A program made the translations under genes and the position numbers. A stretch of DNA of 64,000 nucleotides from Hirudinaria manillensis (lineage: Eukaryota > Annelida > Clitellata > Hirudinida > Hirudinidae), in the NCBI GenBank assembly GCA_034509925.1, contig CM067528.1, positions 11,052,501-11,116,500 of the forward strand. Reading direction: 5' to 3'. The notes beneath the pieces were generated by a model. It had not been told where the DNA came from. It worked only from the letters and a program-made list of their open reading frames with translations, and made no database searches. Within the stretch, counting starts at the first letter, position 1; every line of letters starts with the position of its first letter. This document shows, in pieces, positions 34,309 through 47,559 of this stretch.

Positions 34309-35698
34309 CTATAATAACAACGATAAAATTATGAAAAACGAAATAATAACAATTTCAAACAGAAATTGACGGCAACGATGAAGACGTAGATGAAGGGAAA
34401 CTAAAGTTTGGAAGTGAGATGGAAATTTTAAGCTGTTCCGAAGTATTTAATAGGATTACAAGCAACGCAAAGGAATTGCTTCGAAACAAGGATAGAAACC
34501 GAATTTCATTTCAAAATGATTTCCAGCAATGATTCTTAGAATGACATTTAAAATGTCTGCTAGAAATAACTGACAACAGTAATATAAAATTTTAGCTCTA
34601 ATAACATTGATAATAATCGTAATAATAAATTTAAAGATTAATTAAACCAAGGAAATATTTTAATACCAAATACAATAAAAACATATTAATATTAATGACA
34701 ATAAAAACAACCACATAATAACAATAATAACAACAACAGTAACCATTGGCAACAAAACAGCCACAACAATGTAGGCCGTGTCAAAGGTCGCACGTTCACG
34801 CCGCTTACACCTGGAAATGAGTTCAAAACTTTCACTTCCTGGAAGCCACGTGCCCGATCGATGTCTGCGGAATTAATTTCATTTGAAGAACATTCGGCGT
34901 GTCCTGCTTTTGTATAATTTATTATTTTATGCTCAAATTGTTTTCCAATTTATTTTCCAAATACGAGAAACGCAGTTAAGAAAAAGCAACCGGTCCCGCG
35001 GATGTCCGTTTATCACCCCCATATTTATCACACACACACACCCGTTTATCATCCCTCTTGGCAAATGATAAGAAACAGAATAAGGTCTTTAGTACGCTCA
35101 GTGATTCAAAGTGGTTCCAAAAGTTGAATGTAAACAAATTTGATCTTTCACGGAGACCAAAGATTACGAACAACCACAAAGTTTTCCTGCTTTTGGCGGA
35201 TTATTCGAACAAACAGGAATTAATTTTGCATTAAAACAAACAAAAAAATAAAAATCATCCTTAATTTCTGTTCGTAACAATCAATAATGCTCAGCAAATG
35301 ATGACCTCATCATGTATGTTTGAGGTCATTCGTTGAATAAAGAAACATGTCTGTTTCTGTGTCAGGGTATTTCTTCTTTCAGATCATCTTAGAAGTATTT
35401 TGTCAGCAAAATAAACTTTTATTCGCACGATTACTTGATTGTTATTTTCCTGTATTTGTTATATTTGTAAATATCCTTTCAATAGATTGAAATTAATAAA
35501 TTATTAAATACAAATTATATTAAAAATTAAACAAAATGTATTATTATTAAAATTTATTTTTATTCAATTATTAAATAGAATTTTATTAAAAAATAATTTT
35601 AAAAAATACTTTGTGATTTTAAAACTTAACGTTTGTTGACCTAAATACATACATTATTTTGCTCTTATCGTCTGCTTGTATTGCCACCAGCTTTTAAA

Positions 35699-35731
<33 letters not shown>

Positions 35732-36660
35732 CAGGGCCTCATGAATAATTAAGTGGACCGTCATGAATAATTAATTAGATGTTTTGCTACCAGTCAGCCT
35801 GAGTGGTCATCAAGTATTTACATCACAATCGATGGCCAAGCTGATCATCAAAGCCAATAAACATAGCAACATTTCCTAACTTAATTAGTATTCAAATTTA
35901 ATATTTATTTATTTATTTATTTTATTTATTTATTTATTTAACTTATTTATTTATTTATTTAACTTATTTATTTATTTACCGTCGGACTGCACAAAATGAG
36001 CGACATTAAAATTTAAATTACCCTCCATGTTTAAACTCCGACTTTAGAATTTGCCTTTGCAAATTGCATTATAAAAATTTAAACATTTAAAATGTCTTAA
36101 CTTAATTTACGAAAAAAAAACTCCCCATTTTCACCCAACTCCTCATTTTCACTCAACTCCCCAATTTTGCGTCAAAGTTGTGAAACAACCAGCTGCAAAG
36201 GAAGGATTGAAAGATAAAAGTTGCTGAAACTTAGGTCAAAGGTCAGAACAAAGAGACTCTCTGGAAAGAACCGTCGAAAAACTTTCATTTTCAAATTGTT
36301 TTTTTTTGGAGAGAAATAAAATGAAATTAATTTAAATTTAAAAAAAAATTTAGTTTAATTAAAATGAATTTAAAATAAATAAAATAAATGCTCAAAATAA
36401 GTGTAAAAATAAAACATTAGTTTATAAATATGGTTTCCTGCTGGTAATTTTCTTTGAACTTTAAGATGATGATGATGACGACGACGACGACGATGATGAT
36501 GATGATGGCAATGATGATAATGATTACCATGCATTTACTTGTATGAATTAATTCTAAGTGCTTTCCAAACAAGACTCTCTTCAATTGATTTGAAACTCAA
36601 TTGATATGAGTCATCATGGAATTACAGATGAGAAGATCGGTTGAATAATTTTTAATATAA
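33933..36660. other. Protocadherin upstream region, no supported gene
   Basis: AT-rich sequence with a CAA array at 34268-34310, an AAT array at 35698-35731 and ATTT tracts at 35905-35985. It should contain the protocadherin promoter and any 5' non-coding exons, but no specific start site could be chosen. Confidence 0.5.
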
Positions 36661-36670
36661 ATAAAGTTGA

Positions 36671-36972
<302 letters not shown>

Positions 36973-37326
36973 ATTCAAACTATTAAAATTTAATTAATTT
37001 TAGTAAACTGAAAGGTAGCAGAACAAAAGCAAAACTTAAGTGAAATGTTTCTCATAAAAACACTATAACCAAACTTACAGAAATATTGACCAACAACAAA
37101 CCATTATTTCTGTAGCAATTAATTATTAATATCGTTAATTTCCATTTTTAGGATGAACTCCGAAGAATATTTCCAACATTTTTAGATAATTTAAATCAAC
37201 ATTGTATGCAGAAATATTAAAAAACGATGCAAAACAAGTCAACACAACACAATGATTTGCATTCATCAGGTGAGTATTTAACAACAAGTCAATCGAATTC
37301 AGTTTCAATCCATTTCGAAATTGAAA

Positions 37327-37478
37327 CATTTGAAGAAGTGAAGGAATGAAGGAATGAAGAAGTGAAGGAATGAAGGAGTGAAGGAACGAATAGGTGAAGG
37401 AGTGAAGGAATGAAGGAGTGACGGAATGAATAAGTGAAGGAATGAAGGAGTGAAGAAATGAAGGAGTGAAGGAATGAA
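37327..37478. repeat. Decamer-type minisatellite (GAAGGAGTGA / GAAGGAATGA)
   Basis: About fifteen degenerate copies of a purine-rich unit of GAAGGAATGA type on the plus strand. The strand asymmetry is complete: almost no pyrimidines other than T in ATGA and GTGA. A related purine-rich array lies at 51575-51690. Confidence 0.85.
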
Positions 37479-38019
37479 AGAAGATCATGAATAAATTTAA
37501 GATGTCGTCAAAGAAAATGGATAAAATAATTAAAAGCATTCTTCATGCGCTGAAATCCACAACTCAGAGTGGCCAACAAGCGTTCAATAGTCATTTTCTC
37601 TTTGATTGGAATCGAATTTACTTTTCATTCCTCCATTTGTTTCATCTTTCACTCTCTTCGTCGTTCCATTCCGGCTTTGTTTTCAGTATTTTGTGCCTTT
37701 TTTTTCTAATATATTGTATATTTTTTACATTTAAGTTATAATTGATAAAATTCAACTTTCGTTCTTAGATTTGTTAAGAAAAGAATATTTCAATTAGTTG
37801 CTGATAGAACTCGTATCCTTTCTACACGATCCATCCGTTTCTTTTCATCACCTCAGCGTAAATATTCTAAAACATATATTTTCAACTTCCTGGAAGTTCA
37901 TTCATTCATCCATCTTTCCAGTCATCCATTAATAATAAATATCAAAACAAGAATTACACGTATTTTGCAGTCCTATTATTGACAAGGGCCCTTGGAAAAC
38001 TACGACAAAAATAGACAAA

Positions 38020-38038
38020 CAGCAACAACAACAACAGC

Positions 38039-38069
<31 letters not shown>

Positions 38070-38112
38070 GCAACAACAGCAACAACAGCAACAACAACAA
38101 CAGCAGCAACAA
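38020..38112. repeat. CAA/CAG trinucleotide array
   Basis: About 31 CAA and CAG triplets in intergenic sequence. It gives a poly-Cys frame on the minus strand that is not a gene. Confidence 0.93.
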
Positions 38113-38520
38113 AATAAAACATTCAAAGTAAACACTGAACTTGTAAATTTCACGATTCTGTCAAAACATCGTTTCAATTTCAATATGCTTCGATGAGGCT
38201 ATTTTCATCAATTAAGACTTTATGGAAGAGAAATATTTCGAGGGAAATAGAAATTAAACATAAAAAATATTAATATTTAATTTATTGATATTCAAATTTT
38301 TCTTACATTTCAACATAGAGTAAACTACAAAAATGATGAAATTAAAAGCAAAAAAGCAAAAAGAATTATTTAATGAAACAATTATAAATAATGAAATTAT
38401 TTCCGAGAGAAATAAAAATTAAACATAAGAAATAATATTTAATTTATTATAAAAACATAATAATTATTTAATCAAACAATTCAGCACTCGCTAATCAAAC
38501 CAGCGAGATTCATTGGCGTC

Positions 38521-38572
38521 GAAGCGTCAGGAAGCGCCGGGAAGCGCCGGGAAGCGCCGGGAAGCGCCGGGA
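38521..38572. repeat. GC-rich 10-bp tandem repeat
   Basis: Unit GAAGCGCCGG repeated four times perfectly at 38531-38570, preceded by one variant (GAAGCGTCAG). It is a small GC-rich island in a very AT-rich stretch, followed by CpG-containing unique sequence. Confidence 0.95.
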
Positions 38573-39081
38573 TCGACCCTCGCCAGGACCCACTCACCAT
38601 CTCCCATTCCATCGATCGGCTAAAACTGCTACAATTTTCCCCCGAACAAAGGACCAACGAAAAGCTTTGTTGGTTGCAAGGAAAGACCGACGATGAAAAT
38701 TTCGTTAAAGACTGCAGGGCAGGACATTGCTGGAGATAAATGGAATGAATTGCATAAGGTCATTATCATCATTTTTGTCCATTAAAAATGCTTCCAAAAT
38801 GGAGTCGTTCGACTGTGCACTTGTTGTTTCCAAGTTTTGTTTGCACTTCGACGATGGCTAGGGTCGAGGTTGCCGGTCGGTTGTCGAATAGGGATGGGTT
38901 TCAAAAATTATAATAATAATAATAATAATAATTATTATTATTATTATTATTATCATCATCATCATCATGGTCGTCGTCCTCGTGACCTCTTGTGGTCATC
39001 GCTGGGGTCAATCCGTTGTTCTACTCGGAAAGGTTGAAATTAATGACGAAATTCCTTCTTCATCATCTTCTTCTTCTTATT

Positions 39082-39112
<31 letters not shown>

Positions 39113-42100
39113 TTATTAATATCATTATTATTATTATTATTATTACCATTATTATTCTTAATTATTACCAGTTGCCTGAGCAACTTGCTTTAGTAAGACG
39201 ATTAGATTCGGTTCGATGAACCTCCAGGTTTTTAATGCACATTCTGCAGCTTTTTTTTTCTACACTTAAGAAACAGAAATGTTTATTTTTGTCAAAAGAA
39301 ATCATTAATATTCTAAATATTATTATTGACAGCGTTATAATATAATAATTAATATATTTTAATGTATCATTTCTACATAATATAATATCTATCATATTGA
39401 TATTCTAAGTCATGGACAAGTGCAGTTTATTTTATTTAAAGTTAAAATGCTTTAAAATGGAAAGCATATCAATTCCAAAATATCGGCAAATTTAAAAGTA
39501 AATTTCAATTTTATTCCAAATAATCGCCGATCGTATTTAAAACATAAACGAAACAATCAACCTACCCTTATGAATCGCATCGAAGCTTAACTAGACATTA
39601 CTGGTCGTTCAGAAATCCCAGCCAACCGAGTCCCTCTCCCAAGTCCGTAGAAGGCTTTCCAAGGCCCGTGCATCATACACTAGAACAAGTACCCGTGCTT
39701 CCATTTGGTCGGGCCACTGTGAACTTTTATCTAACTCTCGGTGTCTTGGCAACGTTGGATGGGTGGGTGGATGAGCGGAGGTGTGGGCGGATGAGTGGGT
39801 GGCTGGCTGGATGGGTGGATGGATGATTGGACGGATGGGAGGCGCGTGGAAAGGCATCGGAAACCCTGATCATTCAAGTCTTCTGTGGAAGAGTACATCG
39901 ATTGAAAATAATTCGCTACCGATAAATCTTTTGTTCAAGTCGCTAAAAGCGAACAATAAACTGAAAGCCATTTTAAACGTGAGATCACGAGACTTGCGCT
40001 GGATGTTTTTGCGACGAATTTTTGGATTTTCCAGTTGTTTAATTATCTTTTTCATTCATTATTTTGTTCGTATGAGTTTAAAATTTGAGAATCAAATAGT
40101 AAATTCTTTATTTATTTATTTATTTTATTTATTACTTTATTTTATTTATTTCTTTTTTTTAAAGTAATTTAAATCTCGTTTCTTAGGTGTGAATCCATAT
40201 CGGATTTTTCGTTTCTATTCTGTTGAAATATATTTTTTTTTTACACTTAGAGGATCTATTTTCAGACTATGGTCTCACATGAACGGATTTCTGTAAAAGG
40301 GGCCGAAATTGGATCCTGACATATTCCCGATGTTTAAAAATAATATTCCGACCTTCCTGGTGAATTGGAAATTTTCAGTTTTGATTTTATTTTTCTTCTG
40401 AATTTCCTTGAAGCTCGTATATTATCGTCGATTCAACAGGTCTAGGAATTATTGGAGTGTGTTTGAGATGATGATGACGATGACGATGATGATGGTGGTG
40501 ATGATGATGTTTATGATGTAGTCTTACAAAGCCTTGGTCAACAATGATTATATGTTTTGCTACTGAATTTTGACAGTTTCAAAATAAGTTCGTGATTATT
40601 TCGAGCAATCGAAATTTAATGATTTTAAATTATTTAAATTAAAAATAAATTAAATTCGAACCTAATTGGACCTTTAATTCGTTTTAAATTTCACGTGTAA
40701 ACGATTTAATTACAGTAAATCATCCTACGTATACAATTACTTGTAACAAACAGACTCCATAAATGGGTCCCAATAATAATAACAATTATTAACAATAATA
40801 ATAATAACAATTATTATTATTATTATATTATCAATTTAAAAAAAAAACAGTGGACACTCTTTGCAACTGGTCGGCAATAAACAAAATTCCTAGATCTATC
40901 AAAGACGAGAATAGTCAAATGTGCTTCTTCCAATCCTGAGAATGTCCTGGAAACGACTTGAACGCTTTTACGCTATCTTCCAATAGGTGACGATTTCAAT
41001 CTCCGTCTTCAGCAATACCAGGCCGCCATAAAACTTGGGCGGATTTCTTTTCCAAAATGGAGAAATAATTTCTCGAGTCTCGCTCGGCTTTTGCAATAAA
41101 CTGAATAAATTAATAAATAAATAAATAAATAAATAGTTAGCTGATAATCGGAGTAAATCGGAGATTTCTACCAATCACTGCCGGTATCACGCGGACTTTT
41201 GATTCTTTGCAACGTGATCGTTATCAACACCGACGTGGCTTCATCGTCAGGGAGCACTTTCTTGGAAGCGCCAGATCCGTAAAAGAATTAATATGGAACA
41301 TGTTACAACATGCCTTTTTCCTTCTTTTCCACTCATTCATTCATTCATTCTTTCTTTCACTCACTCGATCCATTCTTCCATTATCGTCCACTAGTTTCTT
41401 CAGCGTCTTTTTAGGTTGGTATTGTCGTCTGCATGGTAATGAAGTGCAAAAATTAGGTCAGCATTTAGCGGAAGTTCTTATCTGATAGGAAATAATTGTA
41501 CCTTATCACGACTCCAAGAGACAATTGAATGAGAAAATAAGATGTTGTTCAATGATTCTTTGGTTAACAGGAAACATTACAATCTATTGCAAACACATTC
41601 ATATAATGTCGTCGACTTTGTACGAAAACTTGGTTTCTATAATTAATTTTTAATTAATTGGGTTTATTATAAATTAAAAAGGAGAAGAGACAATTCTTTT
41701 CAACTTAATGCAGGAAGGAAAGAAGAATATGTGGACTGAAAGGGCAGGAATAATTTATTTCTTGCGTATTTATTTTTTGGCAACACAATAGGTTCTCTTA
41801 ATAGCTCCATATTTTGGTCATATTTTTCTTCGGCGTACCTTGCCTGAGATGCGTCCGTTAATTTCTTTCGGGTTTTGTTTATTTTTAATTAATTTTATTT
41901 ATTATTAATTAAAACCTTTCCAAAGCCATTCCGGATGACGGATAGATTTTTGATCCGAAGAGGTGATAATTGAGGGTGATTGTACTATTAACTATCTGAT
42001 GCTTGGTTAAGATTTTCGCTTTTCTATGTTTATATTCTTTCCTTAAATTTGTAGATGTAGTCGTTGTCGCATTTAGAGGGACATTTTTAGCCAGCGGCTT

Positions 42101-43101
42101 TTTTCTCCGTGTTTGTCGTTGGAATAATTTGGAAATGTGATAACGTTTCATTTCCAGCACTTTGAACAAATAACAGATGATTCCATGTAATCTGAATTTA
42201 AAATGTAAGCAATCTTATAAAAAAAAGGTACAATGATATATGTGGCCGTTTTATATTTCATGCTTTACGCTCACTTGAAATTATGCGTGAAAACACACTT
42301 ATTGAAACATTTTTTTTAAATATTTGATTTACAAAATAATGAAATATTCATAACAAGATATTTCTATTTAGTTTTCATTTCTCAAAAGTTGAATTTCAGC
42401 TAGTACTTATCTGATAGCAGGAGATATAACCAGCTATAGGTGTTTTTAAGTATGTTTGTATTCTTCAACTTTTCAAAACAACTGATCCTGCACCAAAAAT
42501 TATTGCATTTAGCATAGCGATTTTTTTGTAATTTGCCTATTGTAAAAAAAGTTAATAAAAAAGTAATTGCTTCTACTTGAATTTAAACTTATGCATATTT
42601 GTTGTCAAATTATATCGCAAGGGCACCATTTTCTCGCTTAATGTCCTTCAGGATACAAACTAATTCTTAGAGTTATTTCTAATTAAGACATTATTTACAT
42701 CAAATTGTAATATATTTAGATTAATGTTCCTTACCTTAATTTTGAAGAATTTATATTTGTTTAATTTTTGTGTTGTCGAGCATCGAAATGAATGATGAAA
42801 ATTTGCTGCAATTTTAAACGATAAGAAAAAATTGTGCCTAACACATTAAAAATAAATAATAAATTGCAATTAAATTTTAAAAGATGGTAACTCTGTTGAT
42901 TCTAATCGTCTGCATTTCATCGTTTCGCATTTCAAGCTTGATTATTAAAATATTATAATTTCTAAGCATAATAGACGTAATTGTACATTTTAATAAGGCA
43001 AGAAAAGATTACCTTATTTCTTGATTAATTAGATTAGATTCTCTTTTTAAGAACTCGAGACTGCTGTGTTCACTTTTCTTTGGTGTGTGACCGGAGAGAA
43101 G
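38573..43101. other. Intergenic region before CYC1
   Basis: No supported exon. It contains AAT/ATT/ATC arrays at 38906-38968 and 39060-39160, a GGAT/GGGT-rich degenerate tandem at 39757-39840, a GAT array at 40467-40510 and an AAT array near 40772-40835. The last 100 bp hold the CYC1 promoter; no TATA box is obvious. Confidence 0.5.
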
Positions 43102-45117
43102 ATGGCGACGCTCGTGAGCCGTGTTTGTAAGGCTGTTTGTACGAAAATCCCACAAAATGTAGTCATACCACAGGTATGTTGTCTCAAATTTTTGCTAAGC
43201 TCTTTCCAAAGTAAAGTATTTGCTGGTCGTGATGCATCGAGCATTTGTTTTGTTTATATTTACGATGACCTTGGTTGTCAGTTGTTTCTCGTGTTTTTGA
43301 CGTTAGAGGATTCAGAACACATTTTATTCACAGGCAAAGTTTTCGTTTAGAAATTTGTCGAAAGGAAAGAAGGCTGTGAGTTTTTTGTGGATAATTACAT
43401 TTACAAAGTTTGTTATTTAATCTTGCTGTTGCACCTATGCTTTAAAAGCTAATCCTGGCATGCAGTAGGAAATGTATTTGTCGTAAGAAGCAAATGAACA
43501 TTGCAAATATGTGACTCTAAATATAGTTATGGATCTTCTTGAATTCCCCTCAGAATTTAATTCATCCACTTATTAAACGTGGTGATTGACCTTTAGGCAT
43601 TCGGTGTCTTGGGTACTGCAGTCGGTGGTGCTGTCGGTCTTGCCACGGCCCTGCAATTGTCCGTTGCAGCCTCAGACCTGGAACTCCATCCTCCTTCTTA
43701 TCCATGGAACCACAAGGGATATTTGGAATCCTTTGACCATGCCAGCATAAGGAGAGGATATCAGGTGTACAAACAGGTCTGTGCTGCCTGCCACAGCATG
43801 AACTACATGTACTACAGGAACCTCGTCGGACACGTCTTCAACGAGAAGGAAGCGGCTCGCGAAGCCAGCGAGGTGAGATCAAACTTTGCATTGTGGCATT
43901 TGTGAGTTTTAAATTATTAAATAAGTTTCTGATTGACGTTTGGCACAATATTAGTTCATTGGAGAGGAATTTAAATGCTAATGCTGACTTTAAGAAAAGT
44001 AAAATTTCTATCCAGGTTGATATTGTCGATGGCCCAGACGAGCAGGGCAACATGTTCACCAGACCTGGAAAACTTGCCGATCGTTTTCCAAACCCCTACC
44101 CCAATGACGAGGCTGCCAAAGCTGCCAACGGCGGAGTCGCTCCACCCGATCTCACCCTCGTTGTAAATGCCAGACACGGTGAAGAAGTGAGGGACATCGT
44201 TGTTTGATTGTTTTTTTTTTTGAGTTTACCTATTGGTCACAGTGCAGAAAATGTTTACAATTAGAAGTCAAAGAAGAAGCTTTAAAATCTTGTTAATGTA
44301 TTTTCATTTTTTAGTGCATTTAATTATTTTTTTATTATTCCAAAACTCAGGATTACATCTTCTCCATCCTGACCGGATATTGTGACCCTCCGGCAGGCGT
44401 CGAAGTGAATCCGGATCTCCACTACAATGCCTACTTCCCTGGAGGCTGGATAGGAATGGCTCGTTCCCTGTACAACGACGTCGTGCAGTATGACGACGGT
44501 AGGTTTTACATACGACCGTGCAATTTATTTGACGTTCGTCTGCATGACATTTTGGATTTGAGAGTCCTAACAGTTGCATGCACGTCATGCCTTAAGGAAA
44601 TTTTGCAGCCTATATCTTTTGCACTATTATAGATTAAGACCTGCATGCTCTCAAGAAAATGTCATGCCTTAAAGCGATTTGTAGCCAATAACTTTTTGTC
44701 TGATTGTAGATCTTAGACTTAACGAATTGTTCAATTTGTTTTTTGTTTTTTTTTTTGCCAGGAACTCCTGCTACAGCTTCGCAGATGGCGAAAGACGTTG
44801 TCACCTTCCTCAAGTGGTGCGCTGAACCTGAGCACGACGACAGGAAGAGAATGGGAATGAAGGTTCTTGTCGTGTCTTTGAATTGATGGCATTTATCGAT
44901 TTTTTTTTTAAATTGATTTTTATCCTCTTATTTAAATCTTTAATTTTTAATCGCTCCTAGGACATACTTTTAAAACATTTTCATGAATTCATTTGACACT
45001 CAATCGTTCCAGACGATGAGCATTATGGTACCTCTGTTGCTGATTGCCTTCTATTACAAGAGGCACAAGTGGACAGTGCTGAAGTCGAGGAAGATCGCAT
45101 TCAAGCCGAAACCCTGA
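43102..45117 (+). CDS. CYC1: Cytochrome c1, haem protein of respiratory complex III
   Basis: Seven exons join in phase: 43102-43173, 43334-43375, 43597-43872, 44016-44186, 44351-44498, 44762-44862 and 45013-45117. They give 304 residues (human 325). Cytochrome c1 passes electrons from the Rieske iron-sulfur protein to cytochrome c on the intermembrane-space side of the inner mitochondrial membrane. An N-terminal basic presequence ([14 protein letters not shown]) precedes a hydrophobic sorting segment ([20 protein letters not shown]). The mature start [19 protein letters not shown] is close to the family. The haem-binding motif CAACH is at residues 100-104. The axial methionine is probably M223 in [11 protein letters not shown]. 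Near the end [20 protein letters not shown] and [11 protein letters not shown] are conserved, then the C-terminal anchor helix [15 protein letters not shown]. The start AAGATGGCG also matches a YY1-like motif often found over translation starts of mitochondrial genes. Confidence 0.97.
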
Positions 45118-45183
45118 GCCTTTGGAATTCGGGCGCAAGGTTCAAACTCGCAGTCCTTAATTTAATTTACCGACACCAGTGGA

Positions 45184-45189
45184 AATAAA
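45184..45189 (+). terminator. Poly(A) signal of CYC1
   Basis: AATAAA about 67 nt after the stop codon, with T/GT-rich sequence at about 45204-45255 downstream. This predicts a very short 3' UTR. Confidence 0.75.
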
Positions 45190-47140
45190 CGGGATGATCG
45201 AATCTGTTGTTAACTGTCATCATGTTTATTATTGTTTATTATTATTGTTATTGTCCTCTTCTCGATTGGTGCAGCATAATCCTCCTTCGACGTTAGAGAT
45301 GGGTTTTAGCCTTCACTTGCCTGGCCAGCTTCTCTCGCACAAGATTTCTTGAATCGTTTCTCAACGTAGGCAGTGGATGAGTAGATACTGCTTATCGATC
45401 TCTTGGATCCCTGATGGCTTTGTCTTGTTTTCTTACCATCAGAATGTGGCTTTAAGCACGTGGGGTTATTTAAATGACGTGTGTCAAGTTTTTGAGACTA
45501 GTTCTGTTACTGAACTTAACTTGATCAGAGGTACCTTTGTAGGATGCTAGTTAGTTTCTTGATGCACATTTAGGAATGCAATTTATTGTCGCGAGATGTT
45601 TTGCATTTCAGCGAAGTTCCGCTCTTATTTATGACTAGGGTGACGAGATTTTTGCGTTTAGTACCGTCCTTAAGACAGTCACGGTTGATTGGATGCAGTT
45701 TGTAGCGGACAGCATGGACTTGTGGTTGCATTTTTGGTCGAATAAAACGTTTTTAAACCACATGAGGTGTGCTCTTGACGCTTTGGTTGCGCTGTTAGGT
45801 TTTTGTGGTTAAGTAGCGCCCCCAAGGTGAGTTGTGCTGACATTAAATATTATTTTTAAATTATTTAAGATATCTCAAAAAAATTATCCTAACAAATCGT
45901 TGAGACTGCCTTCGAAAATGAAATTGCAAACAGTGATCAAGTTTATTTTGTCCCCTGGACCTCGAAGTCGTGGCATTGGTCTCTGGCAAGCGGAAGGCGT
46001 AAGGTCGGACAAAGCCATTCCCACTTAGGAAGGCACCACGTGGATCCACTTGGAACGCTCCGTCAATACTTGAATCTATTCTAAAACGGCTGTTGAACTT
46101 GTAATTGTAGAGTAGCCATTTGTCAGACCTTCTTGTTTTGATCAAAAGGATGCTACGTGCCTCATTAGAGATCATTTCAAGACTTCAAAGACTAGGATGA
46201 TTTGAGTTTTTGTGGTGGAGTTTTAGCAGTTTAATATTTTTATAATTTTTAATACTTTTTCTTTTCTTTGAATGTTTTGAAATAAAAGTCAAAATTTTTG
46301 AACCTCTTGATAGCCAGCTCTCAAACGTTCCTTACATTTTTGTTTTTGTTTCATGTGAGAACTCAGAAACAAAAAAAAAACAAAAAAAAAACAAACAAAC
46401 TTTCTTGTGACGATCAGATATTCGATGATAAATCCCTTTTGAATGAGCTCCCGCAAATCGAATCGGCCCAGCATTCGGCAGTTCGGCGTACAAACGACCA
46501 TTTTTCTAGGAATAGATGTATAGATAGGATGAAATGTCTCCTCGGATTTAATGAACATCGCCTGAAGAGGAAGGCAGCGCATCTCCACGAATAGAGGTCA
46601 TCTGGGATCAACAAGTGCTCAATTGCTTGGGAGGGGCAGTCTGTGCCTGGCTCATGGAACGATGGATCGAAAGAGCAGAGAATCAGGATGTTGAGTAATT
46701 GGTTAAGTAATAAAGATAGCTTTTTTAAATTTCTTTTCATCGCATGTCAATCATCTGCGATTTTTGAACGAATGAATGAATTAATTCTTGTTTTCACCTG
46801 ACGAGGTGAAATAGTCCCAAAGTATGAATGATAATAAAGTTAGTTTGTAAGTTGATTCTATTAAATGATAGTCCCCGTCATATAATCCCCTGCCAGTGGA
46901 ATGTTCCGCTCCCACGCATCAAGTTATCCGGTCGTGGCTCCAACTCCATCATCCGTGAAACTCCAGCACTGAATCAATTTTCCTCCTCCGGAATCACTTT
47001 CCTCTGCTCTTCTTTCCATCTCCTCGACCAGATACGACGCCATTACTCCATTGCAGGAACAGTCACGATCGTAATAAGACTTTGAAATGAAGACGTACAA
47101 GAGGGAAGAAACGAAAAGGAGTCATCTCTAAACTGTCGAA
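45190..47140. other. Intergenic region after CYC1
   Basis: Several medium open frames occur on both strands (for example 45861-46175 minus and 46298-46740 both strands). None shows domain motifs, splice-site support or codon bias. The stretch 45260-46080 has somewhat higher GC than its surroundings and could be an old repeat copy, but no terminal repeats or transposase motifs were seen. Confidence 0.45.
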
Positions 47141-47198
47141 TGTCATCACTCGACGTTGACTCTCACTTGATCACGCCCTCCAATTTCATGCTCATGCG

Positions 47199-47252
47199 TG
47201 ACGTCACGCCATTTCGATGAGGTGGGCGTGTCCAACGAGTTGCCATGGATAC
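47199..47252. promoter_or_regulatory. CRE plus X-box in a CpG-rich island
   Basis: A palindromic CRE TGACGTCA at 47199-47206 is followed by a GGTGGGCGTG GC/KLF-type box at 47221-47230 and an X-box-like GTTGCCATGGATAC at 47239-47252 (one base from the RFX consensus). The surrounding 47150-47520 is the most CpG-rich part of this 12-kb gap. A strong donor-like site (gtaaac after GCTTGG) lies near 47392. This looks like a promoter with a first exon on the plus strand, but no coding gene was identified. Confidence 0.45.
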
Positions 47253-47559
47253 GCCGACTCCGGATTCGGCTGTGTGCGGAGTGCGGAGGCAAGGAGAGCT
47301 GGAAAAGTAATTGTTCGGATGGAAAGGGTCGTGACACGGTTCAATGGACATGTCTCAGTAACGGCATCTTGCGGAGAACTCCACGCTTGGGTAAACACTG
47401 CAAATCATCCATTGGCGTCGCCTGTCATATTCGTTGTATGCGTTTCTCCGTGTCCATTCGTCCGTGACCGGGTGCCGCTTGAGTTGGCTCCGGTTTTCCA
47501 GGATCCAGTCGCCGTTCCGTTGTTTGTTTTCCTTTAAATCTCCTTCCGTCCGAATTTGT

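Noticed and set aside
44440..44480. MARSLY in place of mammalian MAPPLY near the CYC1 axial methionine
   Set aside because: Fungal and some invertebrate cytochromes c1 carry MAR-type sequence at this place, so it is normal family variation.
45861..46740. Medium open frames after CYC1 on both strands, considered as transposon remnants
   Set aside because: No reverse transcriptase, transposase, terminal repeats or target-site duplications were visible.
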